A stretch of DNA of 45,636 nt, taken from the NCBI GenBank assembly GCA_003427395.1, contig BFEA01001177.1:89086-134721 (forward strand). Direction: 5' to 3'. The notes under the pieces were generated by a model. It had not been told where the DNA came from. It saw only the letters and a program-made list of their open reading frames with translations, and made no database searches. Both the position numbers and the translations under genes were made by a program. Below are positions 1 through 11,768 of this stretch, piece after piece. Each line of letters opens with the position of its first letter. Position 1 is the first letter of the stretch. This DNA comes from Chara braunii. Taxonomy: Eukaryota > Streptophyta > Charophyceae > Charales > Characeae.

Positions 1-430
<430 letters not shown>

Positions 431-433
<3 letters not shown>

Positions 434-840
434 TTCACTCACTCACTCACCTACAATCAATCAATCAATCAATCAATCAATTAATCAATCAATCAAAACC
501 CTTTTTTGACGTTTTTTGTTTATTTATTTTTAAATTTTGCATTAAAAAAAAAAAAAAAAAACCTCATTTCCCTGCCAAAAAAAAAAATCAAATTCTGAAA
601 AAAATACAGGTGTACTCAGAGACCATATATCTCATGATAAAAAATGGCAAAAAAAAATTCATGCTTTTTTTTTTTTTTTTTTTTTTTTTTCAATCGATTT
701 TAGTTTTTGATTTTTAAAAAATCCTAAACAAAGTCGGATTCCAAAAAAAATATATAGGGGTGTAGGGTTTTCGAAGCTCTACACCCCCTTTTTTTTTTTT
801 TTTACGTATTTTTAGGGGTAAAAAAAAATAATTAAAAAAA
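431..840. repeat. Low-complexity A/T-rich DNA with ATCA repeats
   Basis: ATCA tetranucleotide repeats (about 455-497) are followed by poly-A and poly-T runs. A 9-bp perfect stem, GGGGTGTAG/CTACACCCC, lies at 757-787. No gene is seen. Confidence 0.85.
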
Positions 841-930
841 CAGGCCGCGGCCGCGGCCGAGAATCTCGGCCGCAGCGGCCGAAAATCTTGGCCGCAGCGG
901 CCGAAATGCCCACGGCCTAGGCCGCGGGTG
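841..930. repeat. Short GGCCGCAGC-type tandem repeat
   Basis: About four copies of a ~22-bp unit built on GGCCG and CGGCC, separated by GAAAATCTT-like spacers. It is very GC-rich and self-complementary. A similar GGCCGCGGCCGC block followed by ACTGACTTTTTT occurs near 11146. Confidence 0.7.
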
Positions 931-2191
931 TCACATAGACGCTGGTTGGTATTGGAAGTAGATGGGGGGATATCAAGCGTCCTACCAGTGAGGGGGCTAG
1001 TCAGCAGCAGAGATGGTGGCTCTGCTGCAGTAAGACTTGCCGAAGTGAGGTAAAGAGGATGGATGGGGGTTTCTGAGTCTCTTTCTGGAAAAAAAACAAA
1101 AAAAAACGTCTATAGAGGAGACCTCTCACGATCAAGAGGACACAAATTGCCACCCACCTTGATCGGCCGTGGTCAGGATGTAGGGTGGGTCGCAAGTTCT
1201 CGTACCTGCCATGGGATTTAGAAATGCTCAATCACCTCTTGAGTAGATGGCAAATGCCTTTTTCTTTTGCCTGTAAGCAGGCGAGAAACTGGGTCTTGCC
1301 ACACCACTGAGTCTCACTAAAACGCAAAACTCCTAGAATGAGAATCAATGTGTCTTCTTCCAAAGAACAAAAAGCAACAACGCGAAACTGGAGATGAGGG
1401 TCCTCGCCACACCAGTGTCGAAAACTCGCTTCTCGGCATTTTTCACGTTGCATAGACTGTGGAAGAGAAAATGTCAAAAAATGAGTCGACATATGGGATC
1501 CGTTAGACACTCCTCGGGGACACAATTCCTAGGATTTCGTTGTCCATCCACCTATCTTTGGAGCCCGTTTCGGAAAGAAAATGTAAAAACACTCCGAGGA
1601 CTAATCCTCGGGCTCCGAGGATTCCGGCAGGCTCCTCGCAGGTCCTTTGGAGCCCGAGGATCCGCGATTCACACAGTGTTGGCGTTAAGGGAGGAAAATT
1701 GGAGGCCGAAGGTGGACCCGTCGTGGTCCATGGGCGGGGCGACGGATATTGTCCGCCTTCAACGTCATGTACGTCCTCCAACGGCCTCAACCGTTTACAG
1801 TTGGCATTGGATGGCAGCGGGGCGAGTCATCAATTTCAGACACCTCGTTTAGGGTCCGTGGCGCTCCAGCGGGGTATCCAACGGTCATTAATTTCAAATT
1901 TGTGGTCGTGGTGGCGGGCGCTATGTGGACGACGACAGTGCGTACTCGCAGTGTTTCAGACTATCGTGCATCGTCAGTGTGCACATTCCACAAGATATGT
2001 GCCCACACTATCCTCTCTCCTGTGTTGTTCATGGCTGACGTGCACTGCAGGCTGCTCATCATCATGCTGCTACGTGACCCCCACGGTCGCGGATCCCGGA
2101 GACTTGGCTGTGACCGAGGAGGCCAGCTGCGCGGCTGACTTTTTTGGCGGCCGCACCAAGTGCAGGCGGAGCCGTGCGCCCACAATTGGGG
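931..2191. other. No gene recognised
   Basis: Open frames up to 269 codons occur but lack recognisable domains or a consistent coding character, and overlap on several frames. A short direct-repeat theme of CCGAGGAT and CTCCGAGG elements lies at 1590-1665. The last ~30 bp may be a diverged outward extension of the inverted repeat beginning at 2192. Confidence 0.5.
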
Positions 2192-2574
2192 CGCGCTGTC
2201 GAGCGCATCGGTCCGGCACCGCACGAGGCAGCGCGGGACCCTCCCGGCCGCGTCACGCAGGAGTTGGTTTAAAACCCTTCGTCGCAAATAATGCATATGG
2301 AGCTTCCGCAAGCCACTCCGGCCGAGTGCGCCTGCCATACCTCTCGTGAGCCCCTACGACAGGATAGGACCTACGCGAGGCATGACTTACCTACACCTTA
2401 CGGGAGCTGTCACCTCCCTTCAGTGGGCGTATCCCCGCCGAGCTACCAGTCCACAGTACGAAAGCTAATCAGTTGCAATCGCAGAGGTGGACCAGCCGAG
2501 GGCGTTTCTCGTTCGCTGTAGCATAGGAGGTATGCGCGGTAGTACGCCTCTATCGGACCTGCACGCGAACCGGC
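2192..2574 (+). repeat. Left terminal inverted repeat
   Basis: Starts at CGCGCTGTCGAGCGCATC and ends at GCGAACCGGC. It pairs with 10087-10466 in inverted orientation, with scattered single-base differences and few indels. Past 2574 the two sides no longer match. Confidence 0.9.
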
Positions 2575-4502
2575 TGTCGGCGCGAATGCCCTTACAAGGG
2601 TATCCGCCCTGTTTTATGCAAATGGCATAAAATCGTCTTGGTTTAAAGTTAAGTATACCGCGCTAGACGCGGCTGTGTCTGTGATTACGTTGACAAGATG
2701 GTTGACTACAATAGAGAGTGCGTGGGCGAGCAGGTTTAAGGCGCGCGTGATTTCCTCTCTTTGATCATGATTGTAAAGCCGGCATGGACGCCAGTTGTTT
2801 CGTATTATTTAATTTTGATTGAACTAGGGTTTAGGAATAATTTCCGTTTTCCTCTTTCTGTTTAGTACGATTGACGGCTCGGTGAGCATATACAGGCATA
2901 TGGCGGATCCAGATGATGGGACCTGATGGATGCGGTCAGATCGGGGTAGCCGCAGCACAGTCGGTAGACCGACACGGACTTTCGGCGCCCGTGCGTGCAA
3001 GCGCAGGTTGAGGAGTGGCCCTGAGCCCCTTGTGTTACCATTTCATCTTGGATTTCGAGCCTGCTAGTACCAGGCTTGGGCTTAGCCCTATAGGTTGCGA
3101 CGTTGGGCTGACACTACGAAGGTTCGGGGATCGAGGCCGGTGAGTGTCAACATAGCGGAAGCGGAGCATCGAGGAGGAAGCCGATGGGGTTAAGGGTCGT
3201 GGGGCTATCCCCCTTGATTTTGTCGTTGGCAGAGTCAGAGCGGCATTAGCGGTTCCCTTTTAGTCTGACGATTAAAAGTTTCTAAATAATTTGTAGTTAT
3301 TGTTGTATTATTATTTTGCCCCAATGTGCCTTGACTCGAGCGCGACGATGGACTTGGAGGCAGTCGCTGCGGTCGAGGACTTTGAGCGAGCACCCCCTTT
3401 TCGTTGACCTGCGGATTTTGGTGTATTCGGGATGCTGGCGAAATTCCTCTGTCATGTTCACCATGGAATACATACCGAGGAAGTTGACGGGTATGAGAGT
3501 CGGTGGGTGATCAGCCCACGAGGCGGAAGGAATCTGGGTGGCGCGGACCCATTGCGGGTGTACCGCCCACCAATCGTGATCTGCCGCGAGAAGTTGAGTG
3601 GGAGCATGCCCGCCGGGGCTTAGCAGGTAAGAACTGTGCCGTGGTATAATGCACCAAGGCACACTATAGCGTGGGGTGTGCCGTATTTACAGGCTTGTCG
3701 GGGGTGCGAAATGCGACTACGAACTGTTTTCGTGGCCGTGCCGAGGTGGTTCTTGTATGATATTATGAGGAACCCCGAGGCAACTACGTCTGTGTTCAAG
3801 CCTCCAACAACGGGACGTGCGGGAGCTGCGCCCCCCCAAGCAGGGGTGATATCTGCGGTAGTGGGTGGGTAATGCTAACCAGGGGTTAGCTGGTGGTGTC
3901 AGGACCGGGCTTCTTTGATGCGCCAGCCACCATGCTTTTCCTCCGGTTCCCTCCCCCTATGAGCGCCTGTGGTCGCTGCTCAGTGCTATTCGAGAGGGGG
4001 CGGGGCCAAGGGCATATCTCTGAGCAGCGGACTACGGGTCCGCTACTGTCAAAGGGAACGGTGGCTGAAGGAGCAAGGCCGGGCGCAATAGAGCTGGGCA
4101 GCAGCTGCGAGCGCGGAGCAGCGAAGAAAGGCGGATAGCGGTGGGGAGCAGCATGGTCGAAAAAAGGGAAGAGCGGGCGCTGAAGCAGCGGGCTGTGCGA
4201 ACGATGGGCAGTCACGAAGGAGAACGAAATGAACCCGGGCGGGGGAACGGGCCAGGTGCATTCGGGGATGGTAAGGAGTCGGGCAGTGCCAAGATGGGCA
4301 ACGGGCGCTAGCACCGGGGAGGGATGGTTACAGCAGCGGAGCGCTGCGGACAGACAGGCCACTGCGAGGTCACTGTCGGGCAGTCGGACCTGGCAAAGGT
4401 GCAGCGCAAACTTAAGTGGATGAATCTGGGTGGGGATAGGCGTGAGGTGCATTCGGAGGTAGAGCTAGAGATGGCCATGGTGGGTAGGAGATGAAAACGT
4501 GT
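2575..4502. other. Element interior, no gene recognised
   Basis: No recognisable protein. A hairpin TTTTATGC/GCATAAAA lies at 2612-2632. The stretch 3890-4500 is GC-rich, with overlapping frames on both strands that look like compositional shadows. Confidence 0.5.
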
Positions 4503-5290
4503 GCCCCGCTCATTCCTTAGTGAAATCGATCGGGGAGAGGGGCGAGACATAGGTTCTCGGGCGGGGCGATCACAATGATGAAGTTCGAAGGATGAGTAAG
4601 AGAGTGTGGAAAGAGTTAGTATGGAAAGGTGCCGCGTGGAGATGGCCATGAGTAGAAACGGAGGGGGTGGGAAACGCATATCAGATTTCGACGGGGCAAA
4701 AGTCAAAACTATGGTTTTAAACTAGGGCGAATTTGAATTTGTAGTTAGAATTAGTAAAGAATCAGTAGAAAGAGAGTTACTAACGAAAAGGGTTGCGCCC
4801 AGATAAGGCGGGGAGCTACGGGCATGAAGGGGGGGAGATGCGAATGAACCCGGACGGGTTCCCGCGTTAGATACGTGCTATGGAGGGAGGAGAGAAAATA
4901 TCGATTCCACCCGTTTCTTGATGAAAACGGGTGGGAGACATGTCTATTCCAACGTTTTTCAGTTGGGCGAATCAGATAGAACTGTTAGTTTTACTAATAA
5001 GTTAGTAGTTTTAGAGATTAGTAAGAAAAGGCTACGCTGGGATATGGCGGTGAGAAAGAAGGAGTAGGAGTCTTGATCTCGCCCGTTTCTTAGTGAAAAC
5101 GGCCAGAAGAAGACTCAAAATTGGGGTTCTCGGGGCAGGCGACCCCAGATCCGCGATAGAAAACTGCAGAAAGTTAGTAAAAATACAGTTAGTAGGATAG
5201 AAGTTAGTTGAGAAGAGTCGTGCGCAGAGGATATGGAGATGGCGGAATGGCTGGCCAAGAAGATGAAAGTTTTTTTCGATTTGCTTTGAA
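4503..5290. repeat. Degenerate ~200-bp modules with a conserved-loop hairpin
   Basis: About four diverged units, each with a hairpin, an A/G-rich stretch containing GTTAGTA motifs, and a GCGCCCAGATAAGGCGG-like or GCTGGGATATGGCGG-like box. Hairpin copies lie at about 4504-4535 (CCCCG/CGGGG outer arms), 4906-4933 (10-bp perfect stem CCACCCGTTT/AAACGGGTGG) and 5079-5101 (CCGTTT/AAACGG). The loop CTTRRTGA is retained while the arms vary. Confidence 0.6.
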
Positions 5291-5627
5291 AAACGATAGC
5301 GAAAAGAAGCTAGCCGGGGGCTCGAGACTACCGAGAACCCGATGGTTATGTCAGATTACATGATAGAGCTGCGAGTTTGGAGGAGCGGGGTGCGGGAACT
5401 GCGCGCAGGACAAAGAAAAATGATTCTGTAGTCTCTGGATGTACCTGTACGCTTTTGGCGGAAGATTCATCCCCATTCTACCCATGCAGTAAAGAACAAG
5501 TGGAAAGGGAGACTCACCTGTCGAGGATGCAGTCTGGATGCTTACCATCTTGTTCGTGGTAGGTTCTGATGAAAACAGCAGTAGCCACCGTCTTGAGAGC
5601 CGCTCTCCTCTTGTTTGGTTTGCGGGT

Positions 5628-6215
5628 GAAGGAGACTGAGTGAACCTGGCCAAACTTTCAGACCAGGCGTGCCAAGGCGGAAAAAAAGCGTGAAGTTAGG
5701 GGCTTACCTGTAAACCGGTGCGTTTCTTTCCCTATCGGTTGGAGCAGCAAGGAGAGGAGGTATTGTCCGCACCGACGCATTCATTATCATTATTTTGCTT
5801 GCGTCACTCGGTCGGAGGTTCCAACATATAGCCATATTTTGTCTTTAATGCTAAAGAAAATACCCCTTTGTCGAGGAATTTCACTTGTTCATGTTATTCG
5901 CTAAATTTGGTTTTGCTTTTAGCTACTTGCTATGAAGGAGACTGAGTGAACCTGGCCAAGCTTTCAGACCAGGCGTGCCAAGGCGGAAAGGAAGCGTGAG
6001 GTTAGGGGCTTACCTGTAAACCGGTGCGTTCCCCGCCCCATCGGTTGGAGCAGCAAGGAGAGGAGGTATGATGTTGTATGCTTAATACCTGTTGGCTGGT
6101 AACGAGGTCCTCTGCAGAATAAGGTAGCTGGAGTAAGACCGGCGACGAGGTTATAGTTACCTGTTTGCCGATGTGTTACTCATCCTGCCAATTGGAGTGG
6201 TGTAAGTCCAGCCGT
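5628..6215. repeat. 134-bp direct repeat (two close copies, one diverged)
   Basis: Copies at 5628-5761 and 5932-6068 share GAAGGAGACTGAGTGAACC through GCAGCAAGGAGAGGAGGTA with few changes. A third, much diverged copy follows at about 6110-6215. Inside each close copy ACCGGT pairs with ATCGGT around a variable loop, and CCTGG pairs with CCAGG. Confidence 0.8.
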
Positions 6216-7232
6216 AGACAGGATACCTACCGGGTTTGGTGAGGATCGCACGATTGGTATTAGTGTGGACTATGCCCGTTGCATGGCTAAGTAAGGCCAC
6301 ACCGCCGCTTCACTATGACGTGAGAGAGGACTTTTGTCTCCAACTTACATCCCCACTCTGAGTTGTAGGAGGTGCACTCGGGGCTACTCTCTCTGCGGAG
6401 AGAGAGACCGCCTTTTGAAGTAGGATGTCCTTGCTGTGAGCAGGAGAACCGCCGGAGGAGTAAAGGAATGGCAGTTTGACTGCGGTTGACTGGGTAAACT
6501 GCGCTATGATGTGTGTGGCTGTACGTTACCAATGATAAGAAGTGGGGGAGGTGTATACTACTGTGCGGCGACGGAACTGCCCGAAACCGAGGTAGTAAGG
6601 GCGGCATCGCGACTTGGTGGCATGATCAGGCTTGGAGAAGGGTATACTGCTGCGAACTGGGAGCTCGTCAGGGAGTCAATGGCTGAAAGCTTCAGTTGAC
6701 TAGGCTGTTTTGCATTTTTTGTCACCATTGCGGGGCCTTCAGGCGAATTAAGGAACCAAGGCCCTCTCCTGCGAGTTTGAGAGCACCCCTCTTGTATCTG
6801 AGAGACTCAATGATTCTACCTCTGCCCTTCTTACTCTAAGTCTAGTCCTGTGGTTACGAGAGGAAGGCGGCAGGCGGGATTGCAACCCATAATCCGCGCC
6901 AAGGCCTACGTGGGAGGTTACCCCACCGATTGCGGGAGCTCTGCCGGAACTTAGGAGGAGTTCTGGAGGCAGGGAATCGTCAGGTAAACCACTTTCATCT
7001 GTACAACCTACTACCACCCATGTTTGTTTATCCCCCTGCAGTATGACTGTTGTATGCATGAGGTTGTCCCTATAGTTTTGCTTTCCCTTCAGGACCCAAT
7101 CAGACTGAATGGAAGGAACGTGTGAGAGTGAAGCCTAAGTTTCTTCTTTGTTGTGGTTGAAAACAGACAAAGGGATAAACGGGGGGAAGGTGGGAGGAAG
7201 GTAGTCCTGCATGCGTTTAAAGGGTCAACCAA
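6216..7232. other. Element interior, no gene recognised
   Basis: No recognisable protein on either strand. The 100-codon minus-strand frames near 6287-6607 and 6748-7059 have no features I can identify. Confidence 0.5.
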
Positions 7233-7835
7233 AGCCTGAGCATTGTTTCCAGGGTGAATGGCTCATGGTTGTGTTTTATTTGACTGTTTTCTGAAGGACC
7301 AGGCATTGTTTCCATGGTGAATGGTCTGGTTGCTCTAGCTAACTCTGAGGGTTTGCTTGATTGAAGGGGTTTAAGTGCTTGTTTATTTTGAGGGAGGATT
7401 TATGGTCTAAGGCTAAGCATTATTTTCCTGGTGAATGGTTTAGCTTGAAAACCACGCACATAAGTTAAACTGAGTATAAAAAGGAAAATACTTTATACAT
7501 ATTTGCATATGAACTGGCAGTTGGACATTGTTTCCATGGTGAATGGTCTAGCGTTAAGCCATATCATCAAGAAGAGAAATGAAAAAATACGAAGTATAAA
7601 TGAAAATAGTCTGGGCAAGCTAAACATTGTTTCCATGGCGAATGTTTTTTTTTTGAAAACAAAGTCAGAGAAATACTAAATTTTAGATATTAAACGGCTC
7701 AGGGCGGCTAGGCATTGTTTCCATGGTGAATGGCCTAGTCATATGCCCAAAAGAAGAGAGAAGTAGTCGTGCAACCTGTTCGTGTATATCTTAAAGGCAA
7801 ACTGGGCATTGTTTCCATGGCGAATGGTCCAGCCT
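7233..7835 (+). repeat. Seven-copy hairpin array with covarying arms and constant loop
   Basis: Seven copies of the core CATTGTTTCCATGGTGAATG (minor changes) at 7241, 7303, 7418, 7526, 7625, 7713 and 7807, 60-115 bp apart. Flanking arms differ between copies but stay complementary: TGAGC/GCTCA, CCAGGC/GTCTGG, CTAAGC/GTTTAG, GGAC/GTCT, AAAC/GTTT, CTAGGC/GCCTAG and CTGGGC/GTCCAG. Most copies have a bulged G on the 3' arm after AAT. The spacers are not alignable. This pattern suggests selection on an RNA or single-stranded DNA fold. Confidence 0.8.
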
Positions 7836-8041
7836 TATGTCTCATGTAAGAGGGAAATAAGAGTTCAATGACTTAAAAGATTCATAAACTATCCATATGG
7901 AATGAACTTGGGGCTGGTGAGAGTACTTACCTTTGTAGTTTGGCCTGCATGTGGCTGAATGAGGTTACTACTTGGTCTGAGTTTCAATTTGATAGGTAGT
8001 TGTTTTAGTTGTTCGCCACGTGTTAGAGCCATATGAGTGAG

Positions 8042-8700
8042 TATCAATTCCTGCATTTTCTGAGCTAAGTTTTTTTTACTTAGATCAATTCTTGCATTTT
8101 CTAGGATCTTTTTTTATACTTGGTTTTGTATAAATCTTGGCAAGTTACTTTCTCTACGGGAAGTGCTGCCGAAATTTTTACAGATCCAAGGAGTTGGTCA
8201 AATTTTGACTTGTCGAAGTTCATCTTGTCTTTTCTTTATATCTGACTTAGTAAAAATCTGGAAAGTGTCCTTTTCTAAAGGGAGTGCTGCCCAAATTTTT
8301 GCTAATTCAAGAAGTTAAACAAAATTGGACTTTGAGAAGTCAAGGTTACTTTCAAATTCTGAACTTAGCCTTGTATAAATTCTGAAAAAACACTTTTCTG
8401 AAGGGAGTGTTACCGAAATTTCTGCAAAGCTAAGGAGTTAATTAAATATTGTCTAAGTTAAACTCAAGTTGTCTTTTGAGTTCATATCTGGCTTAGTATA
8501 AATCTGGGAAGTCTCCCCTTCTAAAGGGAGTGCTGCCAAAATTTTTACTAATTCAGGGAGTTAGACAAAATTTGACTTTCCAGAGTTAAAGATTATTTAT
8601 GCTTTTATATTTGGACTTATATAAATTTTGGAAAGACACTTTTCTTACGGGAAGCGCTGCCGAATTTTTCTTAGTTTAAAGGAGATAGATTATATTTTGA
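8042..8700. repeat. Short duplication followed by five ~122-bp tandem repeats
   Basis: ATCAATTCYTGCATTTTCT occurs twice (about 8044 and 8086). Then five diverged copies of a ~122-bp unit follow. Their core GGGARTGCTGCCGAAATTTT lies near 8158, 8279, 8401, 8525 and 8648. Each core is preceded by a CTTTTCT-like stretch and followed by a GGAGTTAGAC-like box. Confidence 0.8.
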
Positions 8701-10086
8701 CAGGTGGCGATTCTGGTAATCCACTCTGAATAGGGGAGATTTCGCCATGAGTCTACCTTTCTTTGGCCACTTGCGTAAAGGTAGGCTTAGACATAATTAA
8801 CTAGGATGATTTTGGTAAGATCACGATATGGAGATTGTTCTCCATGAACTTATAGGTTTAGCCTGGGACATTGACCTGTCATGTGTTACAGGTCCTTTGA
8901 TTGTCTGATTCAAGTTCAGGACGAGATTCAGCTTGATCCCTTGAGGATCATCTTTTGTTATCACTGATAACAGGTCGATTGTCGATTCGTCGGTTTACGA
9001 TTCAACTCCAATTCACTCCTGCGACTCAACCTAAAGGCTTTAGCCTCGTGATTGAACTGTTTTGTTGTGTTTTCACCCGGACTTTATTGAATGGTCATCC
9101 AACAAAAGTACTGATAATTTATTTAAGAGTTGCAAGAGTGAGGCTTGCATGGCTAAAGTGAGGGGTATGGGTGCAAGGAATGGTTGAAGTTGACCCCGTG
9201 TAATGCGTGGATTTCTAGATAAATCTTTGATGTAATTGCAGGTATGGTTGTGGTTTGGCTTCTGGATGTGACTGCCTGCGATTACATATATATATGGCTG
9301 AGAGGAGCCTCACTTTGACTGTGAGAAGTGATCATCCTATATAACTAAACCTTTGTATATATTCATATGTGCCTTGAGTACGGGCGCGACTTATTGTGAT
9401 CGTGCGCAAGGGTTAGCCAGATTATGACTTGAGAGAGAAAAGGGAGACCCCCTTTATCCTCTGCTTGTTAGAGATTTTTATGGTTAGACGTTGTAGTCCA
9501 TGGCAGCCGTCAAAGTCAAACCCTTTAACTTTCGACTAGGTCCGGAGTGGGGCTCATCTCCAGGGCAGTAAGAAACAACTGCCACCACAGGCATGGACCT
9601 GTATACCACCCACTGTGCACAGATTGCAAAAGAGGGTGTGTGGTCTTCAACCGCGCTTGGCGGTTGTCCAGCGTCGAGAGATTAACCCTCAAGGCGTGTG
9701 TCAGCCGACACTTGAGTGTCGAATACGACCCTCGAGATTAACGAGGACCGCATGAGTATGGGTACTACATGGTATGCCATCGTTGCGACTGCTTGCGTAC
9801 GTTTGCATTGCTAGTCGATATGAGTAGTCCCTGCGTTCGCGCGGTTTTATACAAAGTCTCGCGCGCGACGTCTGTCCGATTTCCGCATTGGAAAGTTATG
9901 AGTTGGCTACCGAGGGGCTAGGAGCGTTGTCGCGTTGTCGCGTTGTTTGCGTTGTGTCGTTTCGTGTGTGCGTATGTGTGTGTGTGTGTTTAATTTTTGT
10001 GTTCGTAAAGTGGTGTGCACGTGGTGTGTGGGATGTGTCCTAGTCGACCGGCGACGACCCCGCTTGGGACCTCAGCCCCCCAAGGT
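8701..10086. other. Element interior with scattered hairpins, no gene recognised
   Basis: Hairpins visible by eye: GGCGA/TCGCC (8706-8750), CTACCTTT/AAAGGTAG (8753-8784), the perfect GTTATCA-C-TGATAAC (about 8957-8971) and GGCAGT/ACTGCC (about 9563-9582). A short TATATATATGG tract lies at about 9288. A TG-rich run (9965-9990) precedes the right inverted repeat. Confidence 0.5.
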
Positions 10087-10466
10087 GCCGGTTCGTGTGC
10101 GGGTTCGATAGAGGCGTACTACCGCGCGTACCCCCTATGTTACAGCGAACGAGAAACGCCCTCGGCAGGTCCACCTCTGCGATTGCATCTGATTAACTTT
10201 CGTACTGTGGACAGGTAGCTCGGCGGGGATACGCCCACCGAAGGGAGGTGACAGCTCCCGTAAGGTGTAGGTAAGTCATGCCTTGCGTAGGCCCTATCCT
10301 GTCGTAGGGGCTCGCGAGAGGTATGGCTGGCGCACTCGGCCGGAGCGGCCTAACGAAGCTCCATATATATATTTGCGACGAGGATTTAAACCAACTCCTG
10401 CGTGACGCGGTCAGGAGGGTCCCGCGCTGCCCCGTGCGGTGCCGGACCGATGCGCACGACAGCGCG
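10087..10466 (-). repeat. Right terminal inverted repeat
   Basis: Reverse complement of 2192-2574. The outer end reads GATGCGCACGACAGCGCG and the inner end GCCGGTTCGTG. Confidence 0.9.
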
Positions 10467-10790
10467 TTTCGCCTGGGCATGGCGTCCCCCGCCATAATGA
10501 ACTAAAAAAAACAAAAAAAAGGTAATTTTGGGGGAGAGTCATTTTCATGTGGGAAAAAAATACATAAAAGAAATTGAAAGGACACGGTAGGGTGGCCAAG
10601 CACACCCCTCGCTTCTGAAAAACAAACTGCAAGAGGGAAATGGGCCACCTCATACCCTAACAGGGTGAGCACATGTGTGTGCGTGTGGGTGTGTATGTCC
10701 TAGTTTTGTCCAGTCTCATTCCCAAAGGGCCCCTACAAATTAGTAAGGATGCCTCATGGAGCAAAGATAGACAATAGACTTCCACTTTGT
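10467..10790. other. No gene seen
   Basis: A-rich and TG-rich DNA between the inverted-repeat element and the next repeat. No gene or repeat is recognised. Confidence 0.5.
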
Positions 10791-11070
10791 CTGTGTGGAC
10801 CGAGAATGGACTCGAATTCAGGTCTGTGTATCACAGTTATGGGTCACTGTTTCTCTGTTGTCTAGCTTTTTTTTTTTTCTCGTTTTCTTTTGTTTTCTTG
10901 TTTTTCTTTTGTTTTCTCATTTTTCTTTTCTTAGTAATACGTGCAGTGGCCCTAAGGGCCTCTACTCACCACATGCACAAAAGACAAAACATATGGCAAG
11001 GTATTATTCCACATTCTAGCAGAAAATTCATTCTAATTCTGCAACTTTGGTTAGTACTGCAGCCAAGGCA
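10791..11070 (+). mobile_element. MITE-like repeat, copy 1
   Basis: Bases 10925-11070 match 14885-15020 directly, including GTGCAGTGGCCCTAAGGGCC. The left edge near 10805 (GAATTCAGGTCTGTGT...) is the reverse complement of the right edge of copy 2 near 15085-15110. The family therefore probably has terminal inverted repeats starting CGAATTCAGGTCTGTG. Copy 1 keeps the left end and copy 2 the right end. A poly-T/TTTTC tract fills 10867-10930. Confidence 0.6.
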
Positions 11071-11768
11071 TGTTTTTTTTTTTTTTCACGTATTTTTTCA
11101 CCCCAAAAAAATATCCAAAAAATCGGGCCGTGAACTAGGTCTCCTGGCCGCGGCCGCAACTGACTTTTTTGACCCCCACCGTGCTGTTTTCTGGTCGCTT
11201 TCGTGTTCCACTTGTGTTTCCTAGGGCAACTTCCCGGGACGAACCAGATGAGGCAGTTGTCGAAGAAAGCAAGCAGATTGGACAAACAGCTGACAAACAG
11301 CATAGCGCCTGCAAGGCCGGAGGGGTCATCACATCACCGACGTGTTCCAGTGGAAGCATGCAGGCGGCCACCGCGTCATCGCACACCCACATATCTTTGT
11401 ACGTCCCGCCTGTTCTCCGTTTCATCCACCATCTTGGTGTCGCTCAAGGGAGCACACCGGAACGCAGCGCAACGCACCGATGAATGGCAGCCTCCGAAGT
11501 AGCCGCACAGTCTGGGCGTCGACCACTCTCTGTATCAACATCCTTTGCCTGCACCTCGATAGCTTCACCTTCATGTGGCTGGATGCTCTGACTACCTGAC
11601 AACGGCCAACAACAGCCACTGCCGCCGCCATCACCGCCGTCCTCTCAATTGACATCAACACCGCATGCCCATCTTCCCCACCACCCTCATTGCCCACGGA
11701 CTTTGAAAAGGTGTGGTCACCTGCAGGCCTGCCTCCTTCCCCGTGTACGCCTGTCCTCATCGTCCACG
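11071..11768. other. Left flank of the retrotransposon, no gene recognised
   Basis: Overlapping frames of ~100 codons occur on both strands at 11135-11760, none with a recognisable domain. The stretch ends in CCACG directly before the LTR start TGTGACG. Confidence 0.5.

Larger units (their letters stand above)
2192..10466. mobile_element. 8.3-kb non-coding element with ~380-bp terminal inverted repeats
   Basis: The DNA at 2192-2574 reappears as its reverse complement at 10087-10466 with roughly 90% identity by eye, so the interval is a large inverted-repeat-bounded element. No interior frame gives a recognisable transposase, recombinase or reverse transcriptase. The interior is instead a series of degenerate tandem modules (4503-5290, 5628-6215, 7233-7835, 8042-8700), several with hairpins. 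No clean target duplication is visible outside the inverted repeats, and weak similarity continues ~30 bp outward. It may be a non-autonomous DNA transposon or foldback element. A structured non-coding RNA locus captured by inverted repeats is another reading. Confidence 0.7.

Noticed and set aside
3886-4452. 188-codon minus frame as a gene
   Set aside because: GC-rich region with several overlapping open frames and no domain or coding signature.
7233-8700. CRISPR-like array
   Set aside because: Repeats are degenerate, their arms vary, spacing is irregular, and the context is a eukaryotic transposon.
2192-10466. DIRS-type retrotransposon, because of the inverted terminal repeats
   Set aside because: No tyrosine recombinase or reverse transcriptase sequence is readable inside.
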